The notes under the pieces: generated by a model | Databases searched by the model: none | Told to the model about the DNA's origin: nothing | What the model saw: only the letters and a program-made list of their open reading frames with translations | Position numbers and translations under genes: made by a program | Origin: Rhizopus sp. PT2906 | Lineage: Eukaryota > Mucoromycota > Mucoromycetes > Mucorales > Rhizopodaceae | DNA length: 64,000 bases | Assembly: GCA_025529335.1 (NCBI GenBank) | Contig: JAMYHX010000027.1 | Location: 62,001 to 126,000 of the forward strand | Direction of reading: 5' to 3' | Part shown: piece by piece, positions 10,092 to 20,638 of the stretch | Layout of the letters: each line of letters starts with the position of its first letter | How positions within the stretch are numbered: position 1 is the stretch's first letter

Positions 10092-11150
10092 ATGATAAAG
10101 AGTATATTCCCTAATGTGTCTAATGCTGGCACAGAATTGGAACACAAAACGTTGCTTACCGCTTTACAACCAATAATAAAGTTAAATCAAAAGACAGACA
10201 TAAAAGAGTTATGTGATATTCCAAAGGCAATTGTTCGTTTAAAAATGCCTGATGGTGTCTTTACGAATCAGCGTCAATATCCGATAGCGGATGCATTAAT
10301 GCCAGTTTTTGAAAATGGCACTATCATACTTGCTACGCCTACACCTCGGAATCATCCTATCACGTTTGCTCCAAAGAAAGATAGCAATGGGAATAAAACA
10401 GGATTTAGACCCTGTTTAGGTCCACATAACCTAAACAAGCTATTACCTCATACGATCAACCTACCCCGTTAATCCAAGAGATATTCATTGAAATTGGAGG
10501 GCCCAATAGCTTCTCCACACTGGATTTACGTCAAGCATATCATAGATTACCCATATATGAACCATATCAGATTAAAACAGCGTTTACACATAGAAATAAG
10601 TAATATATGTTTAAAGCAAGTCCATTCGGGCTAAAACATTTGGGCTCTTACTTCACGAGGGGTTATGAACATCATTCTTGGTGACTTTCCCTTTGTAAAA
10701 GTATATATAGATGACATCGTCATTCATTTGTCTAATAAGAAGGTTGGTATGGCACATCACTTTGACTGCGTCAAAAGAGTAACAGAGCGCTTGACTACAG
10801 CCAAAATGATACTTAATCCAGAAAAATGCTATTTTGGTAAAAAGGCTATTTATTTGCTGGGATATTGTGTTTCTGAGAAAGGCAAAAGCTTGTATCTACG
10901 TAAAGTAACAAATATCTCTGAATGGCCCCTTACCTCAAACTGGTAAAGAGATGCAACGTGTTCCTGGGGTGATAAACTACTTTCATGATCACATTCCTCT
11001 AGCTGCACAGTTGATGGCTCCTTTGGGCGCCTTAAGAAATATTGGCGATCGTACCAAGGTACGATGGACACTTCGATTAAGAGAGAACTTTGAAACACTA
11101 TGGCGTACAGGTCCGTAAGTTGATCTGAAAAACAGTATAAATTCTATGGT
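10092..11150 (+). pseudogene. Decayed Ty3/gypsy-type reverse transcriptase
   Basis: Reading-frame pieces follow the order of a chromovirus/gypsy polymerase as found in mucoralean genomes. They are a linker (AIVRLKMPD, RRQYPIA-like), ITFAPKKDSNGNKTGFRPCL, a second piece with FSTLDLRQAYHRLPIYEP and KTAFTH, then SPFGLKHL, then VKVYIDDIVI (the catalytic YxDD box), LNPEKCYFGKKAIYLLGYC, and a thumb/connection piece (NYFHDHIPLAAQLMAPLGAL). At least three frameshifts and one in-frame stop interrupt it. RNase H, integrase, gag and LTRs are not visible, so this is a truncated relic. Confidence 0.85.
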
Positions 11151-11884
11151 TTTATGAATCGACCAATCAATGTTTCTTATTTTTGGGTAACAATATCCTC
11201 TCAGAAAAACGAAAAGGGCAAAAAAGAGACAATGGCAAAGGTTAATATGCATTCAAAAGTGTGTATAATATATTTTAATTTTTTTAAAAACTAATTGTGA
11301 TTCTCTTGGTTAATTTCTAATGATGTTGATTTCAGGTCATTATCATGATCAGAAACCATAAAGAAGTCTATAGAGTTACGAAGTATACCACACTATTCTG
11401 CTACTTTTACCACTACTAGCCCCCTCATCTTGAATAACTCGATCAAAGCGTTCAATTTGATTTTGCCAGTACCTTTATATTTTTTAGATTTAATGATGGT
11501 AACCTTTTTAAAGTCTTCAACAACACTTTCTATTACTACTTCTATTGCAACAGACAGTGGCTCAGGAAAGTGTCCAGATCAATAAGCATTGAACGTCGCC
11601 ATACTGGAGGGATATATTATCAAAGTTTATGGCATCTAAGACCTTGTCATAGAATAGAAGAGGTCCCTTAGCAGAGCTATAAGGACTGAATTCTGCATTG
11701 CCATAATGAAAAGGTTACTGGTTTTTTTTTAAGGCACAGACCAGACATTGAAGTGTCGTGACTTGGAATAGCTGTTTACTATCTGTGCACTTTTCTCTTC
11801 TTTTTGGCTATTTTCCTTTTTTTTTTTTTTTCTCTCTCTCTCTCTTTCTTTTTTCAAACTAAAAATATATACATATATAAATAT
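11151..11884. other. Intergenic stretch with a weak minus-strand coding fragment
   Basis: On the minus strand, about 11590-11290 reads as roughly 65 residues of natural-looking protein (including PLSVAIEVVIES and KIKLNALIELFK) broken by a stop. I cannot assign it. The last 80 nt before the next gene are a CT-rich promoter-like tract. Confidence 0.25.
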
Positions 11885-14085
11885 ATGCCAAAACAGAGAC
11901 CTCCCATTTCAAGCAGATTACGAAGTCGAGACAAATCTACGTCAAGGACAAGCGCTGATTGTAACGAAGAATAAAAACAATTATATAAATAAACTAACAT
12001 ATAAACAGCAGCTACTAGAAGAGAAGAACAGCGTGAAGTAAAGACTGGTAAATAAAGCGATAAGAGAGAGAGTGTGTGTTGTTTCATTAGATTAATTTTT
12101 TATATTTTATCAGTAAGCGAAAGCTCATTTTCACCAAGACACGATATCAATATATATCTGGATGAATTGCATAACCCACTCTCATTCGTCAGAGGTACAA
12201 GCAGGGAGAAGGATTTACAAGACGAGTCAGATAGCATTGTTCATACCTTTGGTCACCCTGGAGTACGACTATCTACTTTTTATAAAGCTAACGTGGCACC
12301 ACCTATTCAATCTAAGAGGACAGATCATTTACACTCAAAAACTGAAATACCACAAGTGAGATCATTGCCAGCGTCTTTCATTATCAGCAAACGCCAAAAG
12401 ACATACAAGAAAAAGACAGAAAAGAGACATCGCTCACCTTCGTCATCGCCTATTTTACCCGCATCGTCATCCTCAGCAACACCATTCCCTATTAGTCTCA
12501 ACACGCCTTCGTCTGCATCTGTATCACCACAACCACCACAAATTTTACCTGAAGAGACAAAACCACCAGTGTCTGTCGAATCATCCCCAAAGTCGGAAAG
12601 AAAGAGGCCCAAATATTCAAGGAGAAAGCGAGAGCTCAAGTTGCTTCAGCTAGATAGCAAAATAGTCTTACCCCCACCTGATACGCCCAGAGCAAGCAAG
12701 CTCCGCAGTAATACGCCTGTGACTCGCGAACGAGCAGGAAAAGCGACGGCCGTAAAACAAGAACCAAACGAAAGAAAAGCAACTATTCTCAAGCCAAAAC
12801 AGTCGCGTGTGGATAATACGGAAGACAAGGGGAAATCGAAAAAGAAGACAACCAAGTCTTTGCGGGGACCAAAAAACGTCAAGAAACCAAAGAGCGTCAA
12901 GGGACCAACACCTTCTCCTTCTTCAAGCACTTCAAGTACATCCAGTACGTACGATGATGATTCAAGCGACGATAGTTATTCCAGTGACTCTGGCAGCTCC
13001 AGTACTGCAAGTTTCACCACCGATGAAAGCGATTCTAGTGTCGAGGGCTATTCGAGTTATACCTCTTCCAGTTCAGATGAAGAAGATTTTGACAAAGAAC
13101 CATCCCCTACTTTCAAAAAGAAAGAGCCATATTCTTCAAAGGAGCCTTATACGCGCACAAAGATGAGTACTAACAAGACGAACACTCATTCAAAGACATC
13201 CAGCATCTCCAAAAAAGCCGCACGGAATAGTGATAGTGATGCGCCCCGATTAGAAAAAGACATGTCACACAGGTCTCTTTTTTCATCCACAAGAAAACTA
13301 CCGTCTATAAAGCGGCTTAAGATCGCATCTAGAAGAACGCCTATCAAGAAAGTCACGTTTTCATGTCCAGTTGTTGCCGACTATCTTCCCAAGAGAAGAA
13401 AGATAGTTCAATCGCCAGCAGTCTATAAACCAAGCCATATACCCCTTCCATTGAGCGCCACGATACCTTTAGATACCGTGATGGACACAAAAGAAAAAGA
13501 AGAAGAGTACGAGAGAAGACAGTTCCGATTATTTGTACATAGTAGATATATAAGCAATGAAGAAGCTGCTCTGGTTGCCATGACAGTGTATAGTGATAAA
13601 TCAATTGGACCAGCTGATCGACTTGTTATGTTGCTTCAGAATAATTTTAGCAGATTCAGAAGAAAATTGAAGAGAATATTTGATGATCTTTCGAGATTGA
13701 TCAGTATTAGCAAGAAGGAGATGATAAAGGATGAAAGAAGGATGAAAGCACAGATATCTAATCAGGTAATTATTTAAATGAATGGTTAAATATGCCAAGA
13801 TCCCTTATTTTCTTTTAATAGATGACAGATGAAGTATTGAGATCTATTTGGGAATATTGGATTGATGAACCTTATATCAACGCTGGTGAATTTTTCGAAA
13901 GCATGGCATGCGTTAGTTTATTGAAAGAAGTGACGGTTCAAGCAGTGATATGCCATTATAAAGAAAAATATCGCATATGTACTACAGAGGAAGCTTTTGA
14001 AGAAATGAAAAGATTGGATAGAATTACTCGAGCATTACAGCTTCCTGAATTTGTAGAAAACCCATCTAATAATAACGAAGCATAA
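11885..14085 (+). CDS. Ser/Lys-rich low-complexity protein with conserved-looking C-terminal helices, unknown function
   Basis: Exons 11885-11960, 12114-13765 and 13822-14085 join in frame to 663 aa. The first exon begins MPKQRPPISSRLRSR. The middle is highly charged and Ser-rich, with basic clusters (KRQKTYKKKTEKRHR, RKRPKYSRRKRE, PKRRKI) typical of nuclear localisation. Acidic Ser/Asp runs lie around residues 310-345. From about residue 490 on, the protein is non-repetitive and predicted helical (RQFRLFVHSRYISNEEAA, then FRRKLKRIFDDLSRL), and the last exon continues this with IWEYWIDEPYINAGEF. I do not recognise the family. A chromatin or kinetochore-type scaffold is possible but this is only inference from composition. 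Most reverse-frame ORFs across it are shadows. Confidence 0.75.
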
Positions 14086-14763
14086 TTCTTTCTCCCCCTT
14101 TTCTCCTCCTTTTTTATATATTTCTATTTTTCATACTAAAAAAAAAAAAAACAAATATTTGTATAAACATATTTTATACCTTGCTTTTGTTCTTTTTTAA
14201 GCAATATTTAAATTGGGCATTTTTACGTATTTAACAGTATAATGTAATTATTGAAAGGTTGCAGGATTTGTTTATTTTTAATCATATATTACAGACTGAT
14301 CTATTTAATTGCATATAAATATTTCAACAATGTGACAAAAAACTTGCTGATATTTTTTCAATAATTGAATATATTACGTAAAAACAGAAAAGACCTTCAA
14401 GACTGAATTGTGTTGTTAGACTTTGTTTTTTCTGATTTTAATATCATCAATTATTTGCGTTAGTTGTTCTTGATGACACGCTTTTTTTTTTTTGTTAAGA
14501 CAGAAGAAAATAGTTATAAATCCTATTTATTAAAGATCAAATCGTTGCATTGTACTGTTGCTTTATCAATGCTTCTGAACATTAACACAGTAATATTATT
14601 TTTCATGTAATAAAATAAGAGTTTGAATAGTAAAAATGCCAAAGACAAGCCATTGTCTGTATTGGTGTAAATAATCCATTAAAAGTCATAAATTCTTACA
14701 ACGAAGCGAGAATTAAAAATAAAGAAACAAGGCACACATTAAATAGATTGTGTAATATCTTTA
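14086..14763. other. Convergent 3' intergenic region
   Basis: Very AT-rich sequence between two convergent genes, with several AATAAA-like words. No coding or repeat structure was recognised. Confidence 0.5.
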
Positions 14764-15647
14764 TTATTTTTTCATGATAAAATCATCATGTGTATTATCA
14801 ATCAGTCCGGGATGCATTGGTGCTTTCACTCCTAATCTTTGAAGCATATGGATCAAGTGGTGTTCCAATCTTCGAATCTAAATGCTATAGTTAATCTCTT
14901 ATACTTTCAAGAGACAATGTGTCTTTATTACCAAAAGAGCTGGTTTATTATCGCCTTCTTCAGTAATAACTTGACTTGTCCAAATAGTCAAGTTTCCATT
15001 ACGGTTGCCAAATAAGACATCTGTCAAGATACGATCACCCACAAATGCCACTTGTTCTGGTTTGATTGGCTTCACGTAGTTTGCCAAGTGATGACCTCCA
15101 TCTGGCTTCTTTTCCTCATGCTTTAACACTGTAACGCCTAGGGATGCTTCTAAATGTTGGGCCTGTATAATAGAAATGTTTATTGCCCTGTCCGTCTTTT
15201 GCTTTACTGCTTTTTTTTTTTACTCATCTTTATGTCCCACATCATCCTTTGTTCCTGCAGAATTAGAAACAATCATCACCTTGCCTTTACCGAATGTCTT
15301 TTTACATTCTTCCCAAGCGTTCTGTTGACGTGTATATAAGTCGGAAGAACAATGGTTTCTCTAGCTCAATTTATGCATACCTCAAATGGTGGATGTATAT
15401 TAGAGACATAGGGTGCTGTTAGGCAATTATCCTTATCAAATCCAATCGCTTGTATATTCGCTTGCTTTTTTAAAGCTGCATAATTAATACAACTCATATC
15501 TAGATGTAAGGACAAGGTGAGATCTACAATAACCGCTTCTCATTTCAAGATCTCACCTTTGACAATAATATGTGGCATAGCAAGACTAGGGTTCCACAAT
15601 AACTTAAAGGCATTCACAATGCCAGAGACATTTAAACTTTGCACCAT
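14764..15647 (-). CDS. GEP4: Gep4-like mitochondrial phosphatidylglycerophosphate phosphatase (HAD family)
   Basis: Exons are 15647-15557, 15499-15381, 15321 to about 15224, 15162-14932 and 14877-14764, giving roughly 180-190 aa, the usual length for Gep4. The enzyme removes phosphate from phosphatidylglycerophosphate in cardiolipin synthesis at the mitochondrial inner membrane. Visible motifs are the HAD nucleophile box IGFDKDNCLT, motif II VSNSAG, the lysine-containing KKPDGGH, and the acidic box VGDRILTDVLFGN followed by TIWT. The junction between exons 3 and 4 is uncertain. The frame asks for a join after HKD, but the only GT there (15223-15222) leaves two extra bases. Either an unusual acceptor inside 15185-15195 or a sequence variant could explain it. 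The gene is divergent from the sphingolipid reductase with a 109-nt shared spacer. Confidence 0.82.
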
Positions 15648-15659
15648 GTGTGAGGCCAA

Positions 15660-15694
<35 letters not shown>

Positions 15695-15756
15695 AAGGGA
15701 GAGTAGATGATAAATATTCAACTTCCGTTGTCTCTCTCTTTTTTTACTCTTGAATA
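15648..15756. promoter_or_regulatory. Compact bidirectional promoter with a 29-nt poly(A) tract
   Basis: Only 109 nt separate the ATGs of the Gep4-like phosphatase (minus) and the ketosphinganine reductase (plus). The spacer contains an uninterrupted run of 29 A at 15664-15692. Long poly(dA:dT) tracts exclude nucleosomes in fungal promoters, so a shared open region is a reasonable inference. Confidence 0.6.
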
Positions 15757-17054
15757 ATGAGCATTCCTAGCTGGGCATCTGTGCTTATTGCATTAGCTGC
15801 AGCAGCAGTTGCAATTGTTATTGGTGATTTTTTATACAAGAAACTCACTCGGGTTCCTTTTAAACCGGGAGGAAAGGCCTGTTTTATTACGGGTGGAAGT
15901 ACAGGACTTGGGAAGGCTCTGGCTATTGAACTTGCTAAAGCAGGAGCTGATATTTGCATAGTAGCAAGAAGAGCAAAAGAATTAGAATTGGCAACCCATG
16001 AAATCAAGGTAATTACAGTTATATATATATATATATATACGTAGAACTAACAATATTATGTGTATAGTCTTATTGCATTAATAGCAATCAACAAGTCATC
16101 TATATTAGTGCTGATGTCACCAATCCAAAGGAAGTTGCTCATGCTTTTGAAGAAGCTAATATTAAACTTGGCAGAAATCCAGAATTTGTATGCGCCTGTG
16201 CAGGTAGAATGATAAATGCACTAAAAGAGAGAGAGAAAAATATCTCACTACTTCAAAGGTGCATCTTATCCCAAGTTCTTTTTGGATTATTCTATGGATG
16301 AATTTGAAAAACTCACTAAATTAAATTATCTTGGTCAAGCTTATGTTGCTCACGTAGGATAATTGATGAAATACATAAAATATAATTAATCTTGGTGAAT
16401 AGCAAGCTGCTCAGCGTATGAGAGATTCCAACATAAAGAATGGCAAGATCGTATTTGTTTCATCCATGTTGGGCATGCTTAGTTTTGCTGGATGGTCTAC
16501 TTATTCACCTACTAAATACGCTGTTCGTGGTTTAGCTGATACCCTCCGTAATGAATTGAAGCGATATAATATCGGTGTACACATCTTCTTCCCAGGTGGT
16601 ATCTTGTCTCCTGGGTTTGATACGGAGGTAATACGCAGAAAGATAGATTGAAAGGAATACTAATATACTATATAGAATCTAACAAAACCTGAGGTGACAA
16701 AGATCATTGAAGGAGCAAACACACCTCAGACGGGTACTGAATGTGCTCAATCGTTGATGAAAGGTTTGCGTTCAGGTGAATATATGATTGTTACAGATTT
16801 TATCAGTGAACTTCTTCGCTGTACCGTCAGAGGTAAAACTCTTTGTGTTTTTTGTTGAACTTTTGATATGAATTTATATATAGGCGTCAGTCCTACGAAT
16901 AATCTTTTACTGGATTGGATTCTGGCCATTATTGGACAGGTAAAAATGTTTGGGTATTAATGTAACTGTTTTTTATATTTTTTATTCGTTATAGCCTATT
17001 GGATCTGGATATGCTTTATACATGGACTACGTGGTGAAGAACACTACGTACTGA
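15757..17054 (+). CDS. TSC10: 3-ketodihydrosphingosine reductase (SDR family)
   Basis: Seven exons (15757-16008, 16068-16203, 16259-16353, 16403-16627, 16676-16832, 16884-16939, 16995-17054) encode 326 aa, close to yeast Tsc10. It reduces 3-ketosphinganine to dihydrosphingosine with NADPH at the ER. An N-terminal membrane segment (residues 8-24) precedes the Rossmann motif TGGSTGLG (45-52). The YxxxK catalytic pair is Tyr195/Lys199 in YSPTKYAVRG, with the Ser in FVSSMLG. The motif FFPGGILSPGF resembles the family's PPDTDTPG-type loop but is altered. The C-terminus has further hydrophobic segments. Every junction is canonical. The stop codon lies 56 nt from the convergent COX19 stop. Confidence 0.9.
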
Positions 17055-17110
17055 TGTAGAGAGTATTGTGTAGAACATAAATAAATGTGATATATATACA
17101 AAGTCCATAT

Positions 17111-17489
17111 TTATTTCTTCTCAGTGGCCCCATGGTTCAGGTCTGCAAAGCCGAGGTTATTCATGTCATCTTTATCCATCAGCCCTCTATGGAACACATA
17201 TAAGTATTCAACATATTATATATATAACAATGCCCTTTACTTGTCCATTCTACACTGAAGATATGCTCTGGAAAATTGACGGCATAGTCCATTATTGTTG
17301 GCATTCTCTTTTAAGCATTTTATATACTCTTTTATGTATGACTTACATTCGCCTAATGAAAGGGGAATTATTTAGAGCTTATTTTAATGAACAACTTGCT
17401 AATTTACCTTCGTGATCTAGAGGAAAACTACCACGCAATGGCGCCTTGCCTGGTGAAGATTCAACGTTTGAGGTTCTACCGAAGGCCAT
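17111..17489 (-). CDS. COX19: Cytochrome c oxidase assembly factor COX19 (twin CX9C)
   Basis: Three short exons (17489-17408, 17352-17241, 17186-17111) give 89 aa. The protein has a perfect twin CX9C motif: Cys30/Cys40 (CKSYIKEYIKC) and Cys51/Cys61 (CRQFSRAYLQC). This is followed by RMDKGLMDKDDMNNLGF, which matches the end of Cox19. Cox19 is an intermembrane-space protein imported by the Mia40 relay and needed for copper delivery to cytochrome c oxidase. The N-terminal MAFGR start also fits the family. No single exon exceeds 40 codons. Confidence 0.93.
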
Positions 17490-18071
17490 TGTGAAATAAG
17501 AGCAAGGGCGGAACCATTAAGGTTGCTCTCCTAGAATAAATAGTCACAGTCACGAAGAAAGGCTGTGCAACCATCCGTAAGGTGCCTAGATTTTACCTTT
17601 TTCATGAGAGTTTGTCCCTTTAATTTTAATACGTTGTATGCAGGGAATACGTGAATGTTACGTGATATGTCTATTGAATAAAAAGAGCTGCTACTGGCAA
17701 CTAATCTATATATAGACTGTAGTTTTTCCATACCACAAAAGTAAAATAGGCTTTAAATGTATATATCACACTCTTTTATTCTCTTAAATCATTGTGCTTA
17801 TACTGTCTTATTAAAGATAAAGTCGTTCGGCTATTTCATATGATTTGATGATCAAATTATCAACCATATTATGTAAACAAAAAAGCAACTGGTGCCAATA
17901 TTGACAAATTGCCTTTTTTAGTTTATCCTTCGTCATTTACCCACTACATGAAACGCGGGTCTAGATTCCTAGGTAAGTTAATTCAAAGCAATTACGTATT
18001 TTTATTATGTGAGAGATGATGGTATGTGGCAGAAAAAGGAGGTAATGTGTATACATAAACTATGGTGTAAT
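17490..18071. other. Intergenic stretch
   Basis: It holds the COX19 5' region and the 3' flank of the MscS-like gene. No additional gene or repeat was recognised. Confidence 0.45.
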
Positions 18072-20638
18072 CTAATTCGATCTGTGAGATTCCTGCTCAC
18101 CAAAGTTCTGAGGCTTTGGAGGTTGACTCATGTCAAATGGGTTCTGGTTCGTTGATGTAATTCTTTGAGCAGGCAGTTCATACTTGATGTCTAGTTCAGT
18201 CAAGATCGATTTCAAGGCCAGCATGAAACGAGTCTTTCTTTGGAAGCGTTTGCCTAGTTCAACCCAATTGCCCTTGTGAGGTAACCAAGCGGTAAGAATG
18301 ATTTGATTCATATCAATAATTTGAGACACACGCAAGTCAAAGCCAGGAGCAAAGTCGCGGCTTTGAGATTGGACCCATTCGGACAGCTTCTCACGCAAAA
18401 GGTGAATAGTATCATTGTCTGTTCTAAAGTCGATATTGAACGTCAGGGTTTCGCCCATGTTACCAGAACGTCGTACATTGGTGATGATCTTGGTCAAGAG
18501 TAAGGTGGTGGGTGCATACAGCTTACAACCATCGCCGCCAACAAAGACGGTTCCCAAGATACCAATGTTCTCTACTGTCATATAGGCATTGTCGATCATG
18601 ACTAAATCACCCGCGTCATAAGGATGGGTGACAAATTGGAAGATGATGCCTTGACAGAGTGCCTTGGCAGAGGTATCAAAGATGAATGTACAGGCAGCCA
18701 AGAGAGTACCAAATGGAATAAGTGAGGCCCAAAAGTCAACACGGAAAATGGAAAGCGAGACAAAGAGTGTGATAAGACAACTGATTACAAGCAAGGTAGC
18801 ATCAATCTTGCCTAATGCTTGACTAGTATCACGGATCGCCTGGGCCAACCCTTTTCGCTCTCTATAGATCTGTACAACCGTATCACGGAATTCACGTCTT
18901 GTCAAGTTACCGTTGCCATCCTTATCGAATACTTTAAATGCCTCTTTAGCTTCGTCGTGATCCTTAAAGTAGGGAATAAAGTGATGAATTTCTAATTTCA
19001 ACTTGGTGTCTTCGTCATGTCCTGGTAAGTGGCCATCGGGGTAAGCCAAGGAGTAAAATAATTTCTTTGCCACCTTTTTCGCATAGTCATCCGAGTTGAT
19101 GTCCATCTTGTTCTTTTCTAGTCGACCAGAGACATCACTTGTAGGCTTTTCAGCCAAGACAATATTGGAAATGGACTTTTTAAAGATATCAAAGGAAGAG
19201 GGTTGATGTGGAACAGGAGCGTCTGATAGGGTTACCGGTCTTCTTGATCCCTGATCAGAATCCCATTGTGGAGAGCGACGATGTCTTAACTTGTTGTTAC
19301 CACGATTGACCCGACCAGGGCCGGAAACAGGGCGATTCTTTTTCTCTGCCTTACTGAGTGTATCCAGAACTACAAAAGATAGATTTCGTTAGTTTAAGAT
19401 AATCAATAATTGATATTAATTTACTTTTCAAACTCTTTTTGTTCTCTATTAATCTGTCTTCAAAAGCAGTTCGATGAAATCTGACAGCTAAAAATAATCG
19501 TTAGCTCCATATTGTCATTGTCGCATATCTTTTTTGCTTTACCAATGACTTGAATTACTGTCTTTTGTCCAAGGAATAGAGCAGAGGCGGCCAACAGACA
19601 TCCAAATGCCTTGGTGATAGCATCTGAATAAGGGTGAAGCTTAATTGACTGAGAATAAAAAGCGATCAATATAAACAATAATATTTAAAATAAACAAAGA
19701 ACTTACAGGAAATGGCACGTTAATTAAAAATACCCATGAGCCAATATTCCAAGCAGCAAGCAAGACAAGGCAAAGATAACGCTTGAGACTCATGTAATAC
19801 TATAAAAACAGGTTAGCAATATGTATAGACAATTATTCCTTTCCCCCTACCTCCATGTATGATTTAGCTCTCTCAGAACGTCTGCCTCTAAAGGTCTTTA
19901 TCCAAAGAGAGACAATAGAAGGTACAGAATCAAGAGTGAATGTGGTTACCCAAAAGATATGCCACATGAATGCAGCCCAATACATCCAGCACTGAACGTT
20001 GCTTCGTACATTCTTAAACAGTGGGTTTTGTTGTTCGGCATCCGTTGGCTTTGGTAACGTAAAGTAAATCACGATAGCGACAATAATGAACATACAAGAG
20101 CCAAAGATAGCAATGATGATACGTTTGAGTAAAGGAGATAGGTAGTGCCAGCAGCAAGGATTTCGCATCGCAGCCTGGAAACGTTCTTTTGCTGTCTTTC
20201 GACGCTTAGGTTTGACCTGATCAGGGTCATCGTTCCAATCAAACTCTCTATCGCTGTCTTCATCGCCTGTCACGGTTGTGGAATTACTGATCTCTTGCTT
20301 TTCATCCATGTTGGATGATACAAGGGTGTTTTGTTTGCTAATGTCATCACCAAATGGATTTTCAATTGTTTTGGCAGAAGACCATGACTCATGTGGCGGC
20401 CGTGTGTTTTTGTCATAAAAGTAGGGATCTTCCTGTTGCATTTCTATAGTAATTGAGGACGGATCATCTGTTGACGTCCTTCTACTAAGATGGGTTGCAG
20501 AAGGAGGTGATACCAATGGAATCATGTCTAAAATAAAGAGGGTAAGACAATGTCAAATAGTTCGTTATATTCTTTACCTGGCATTAATTGACATTCATCT
20601 TCTTCTGATTTAATCCTAACTGCTTTTCCCTTTGCCAT
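18072..20638 (-). CDS. EF-hand-containing MscS-family mechanosensitive channel
   Basis: Six exons (20638-20578, 20527-19851, 19799-19707, 19648-19543, 19487-19425, 19369-18072) give 765 aa. Order: a charged cytosolic N-terminus, a cluster of membrane segments from about residue 140, an EF-hand with a DKDGNGNLTRREF loop (about 482-494), two more membrane helices (about 515-570), then the MscS pore/beta domain (FQFVTHPYDAGDLVMI, ENIGILGTVF, TNVRRSGNMGET). This layout is that of the S. pombe Msy1/Msy2 channels, which sit in ER membranes and respond to hypo-osmotic swelling with Ca2+ control. The phrase QVIAVRFHRTAFEDR spans the 19543/19487 junction and confirms it. The start MAKGKAVRIK at 20638 is the first ATG of the first exon. 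Confidence 0.92.

Noticed and set aside
12325..12930. Gly/Asp- and Phe/Leu-rich minus-strand ORFs inside the Ser/Lys-rich gene
   Set aside because: They are antisense shadows of Ser/Pro/Lys codons in the real frame.
18072..19157. Treating the long minus-strand ORF as a complete 361-aa channel gene
   Set aside because: Its first codon is TTG. The frame continues upstream, and five more exons in frame supply the membrane N-terminus.
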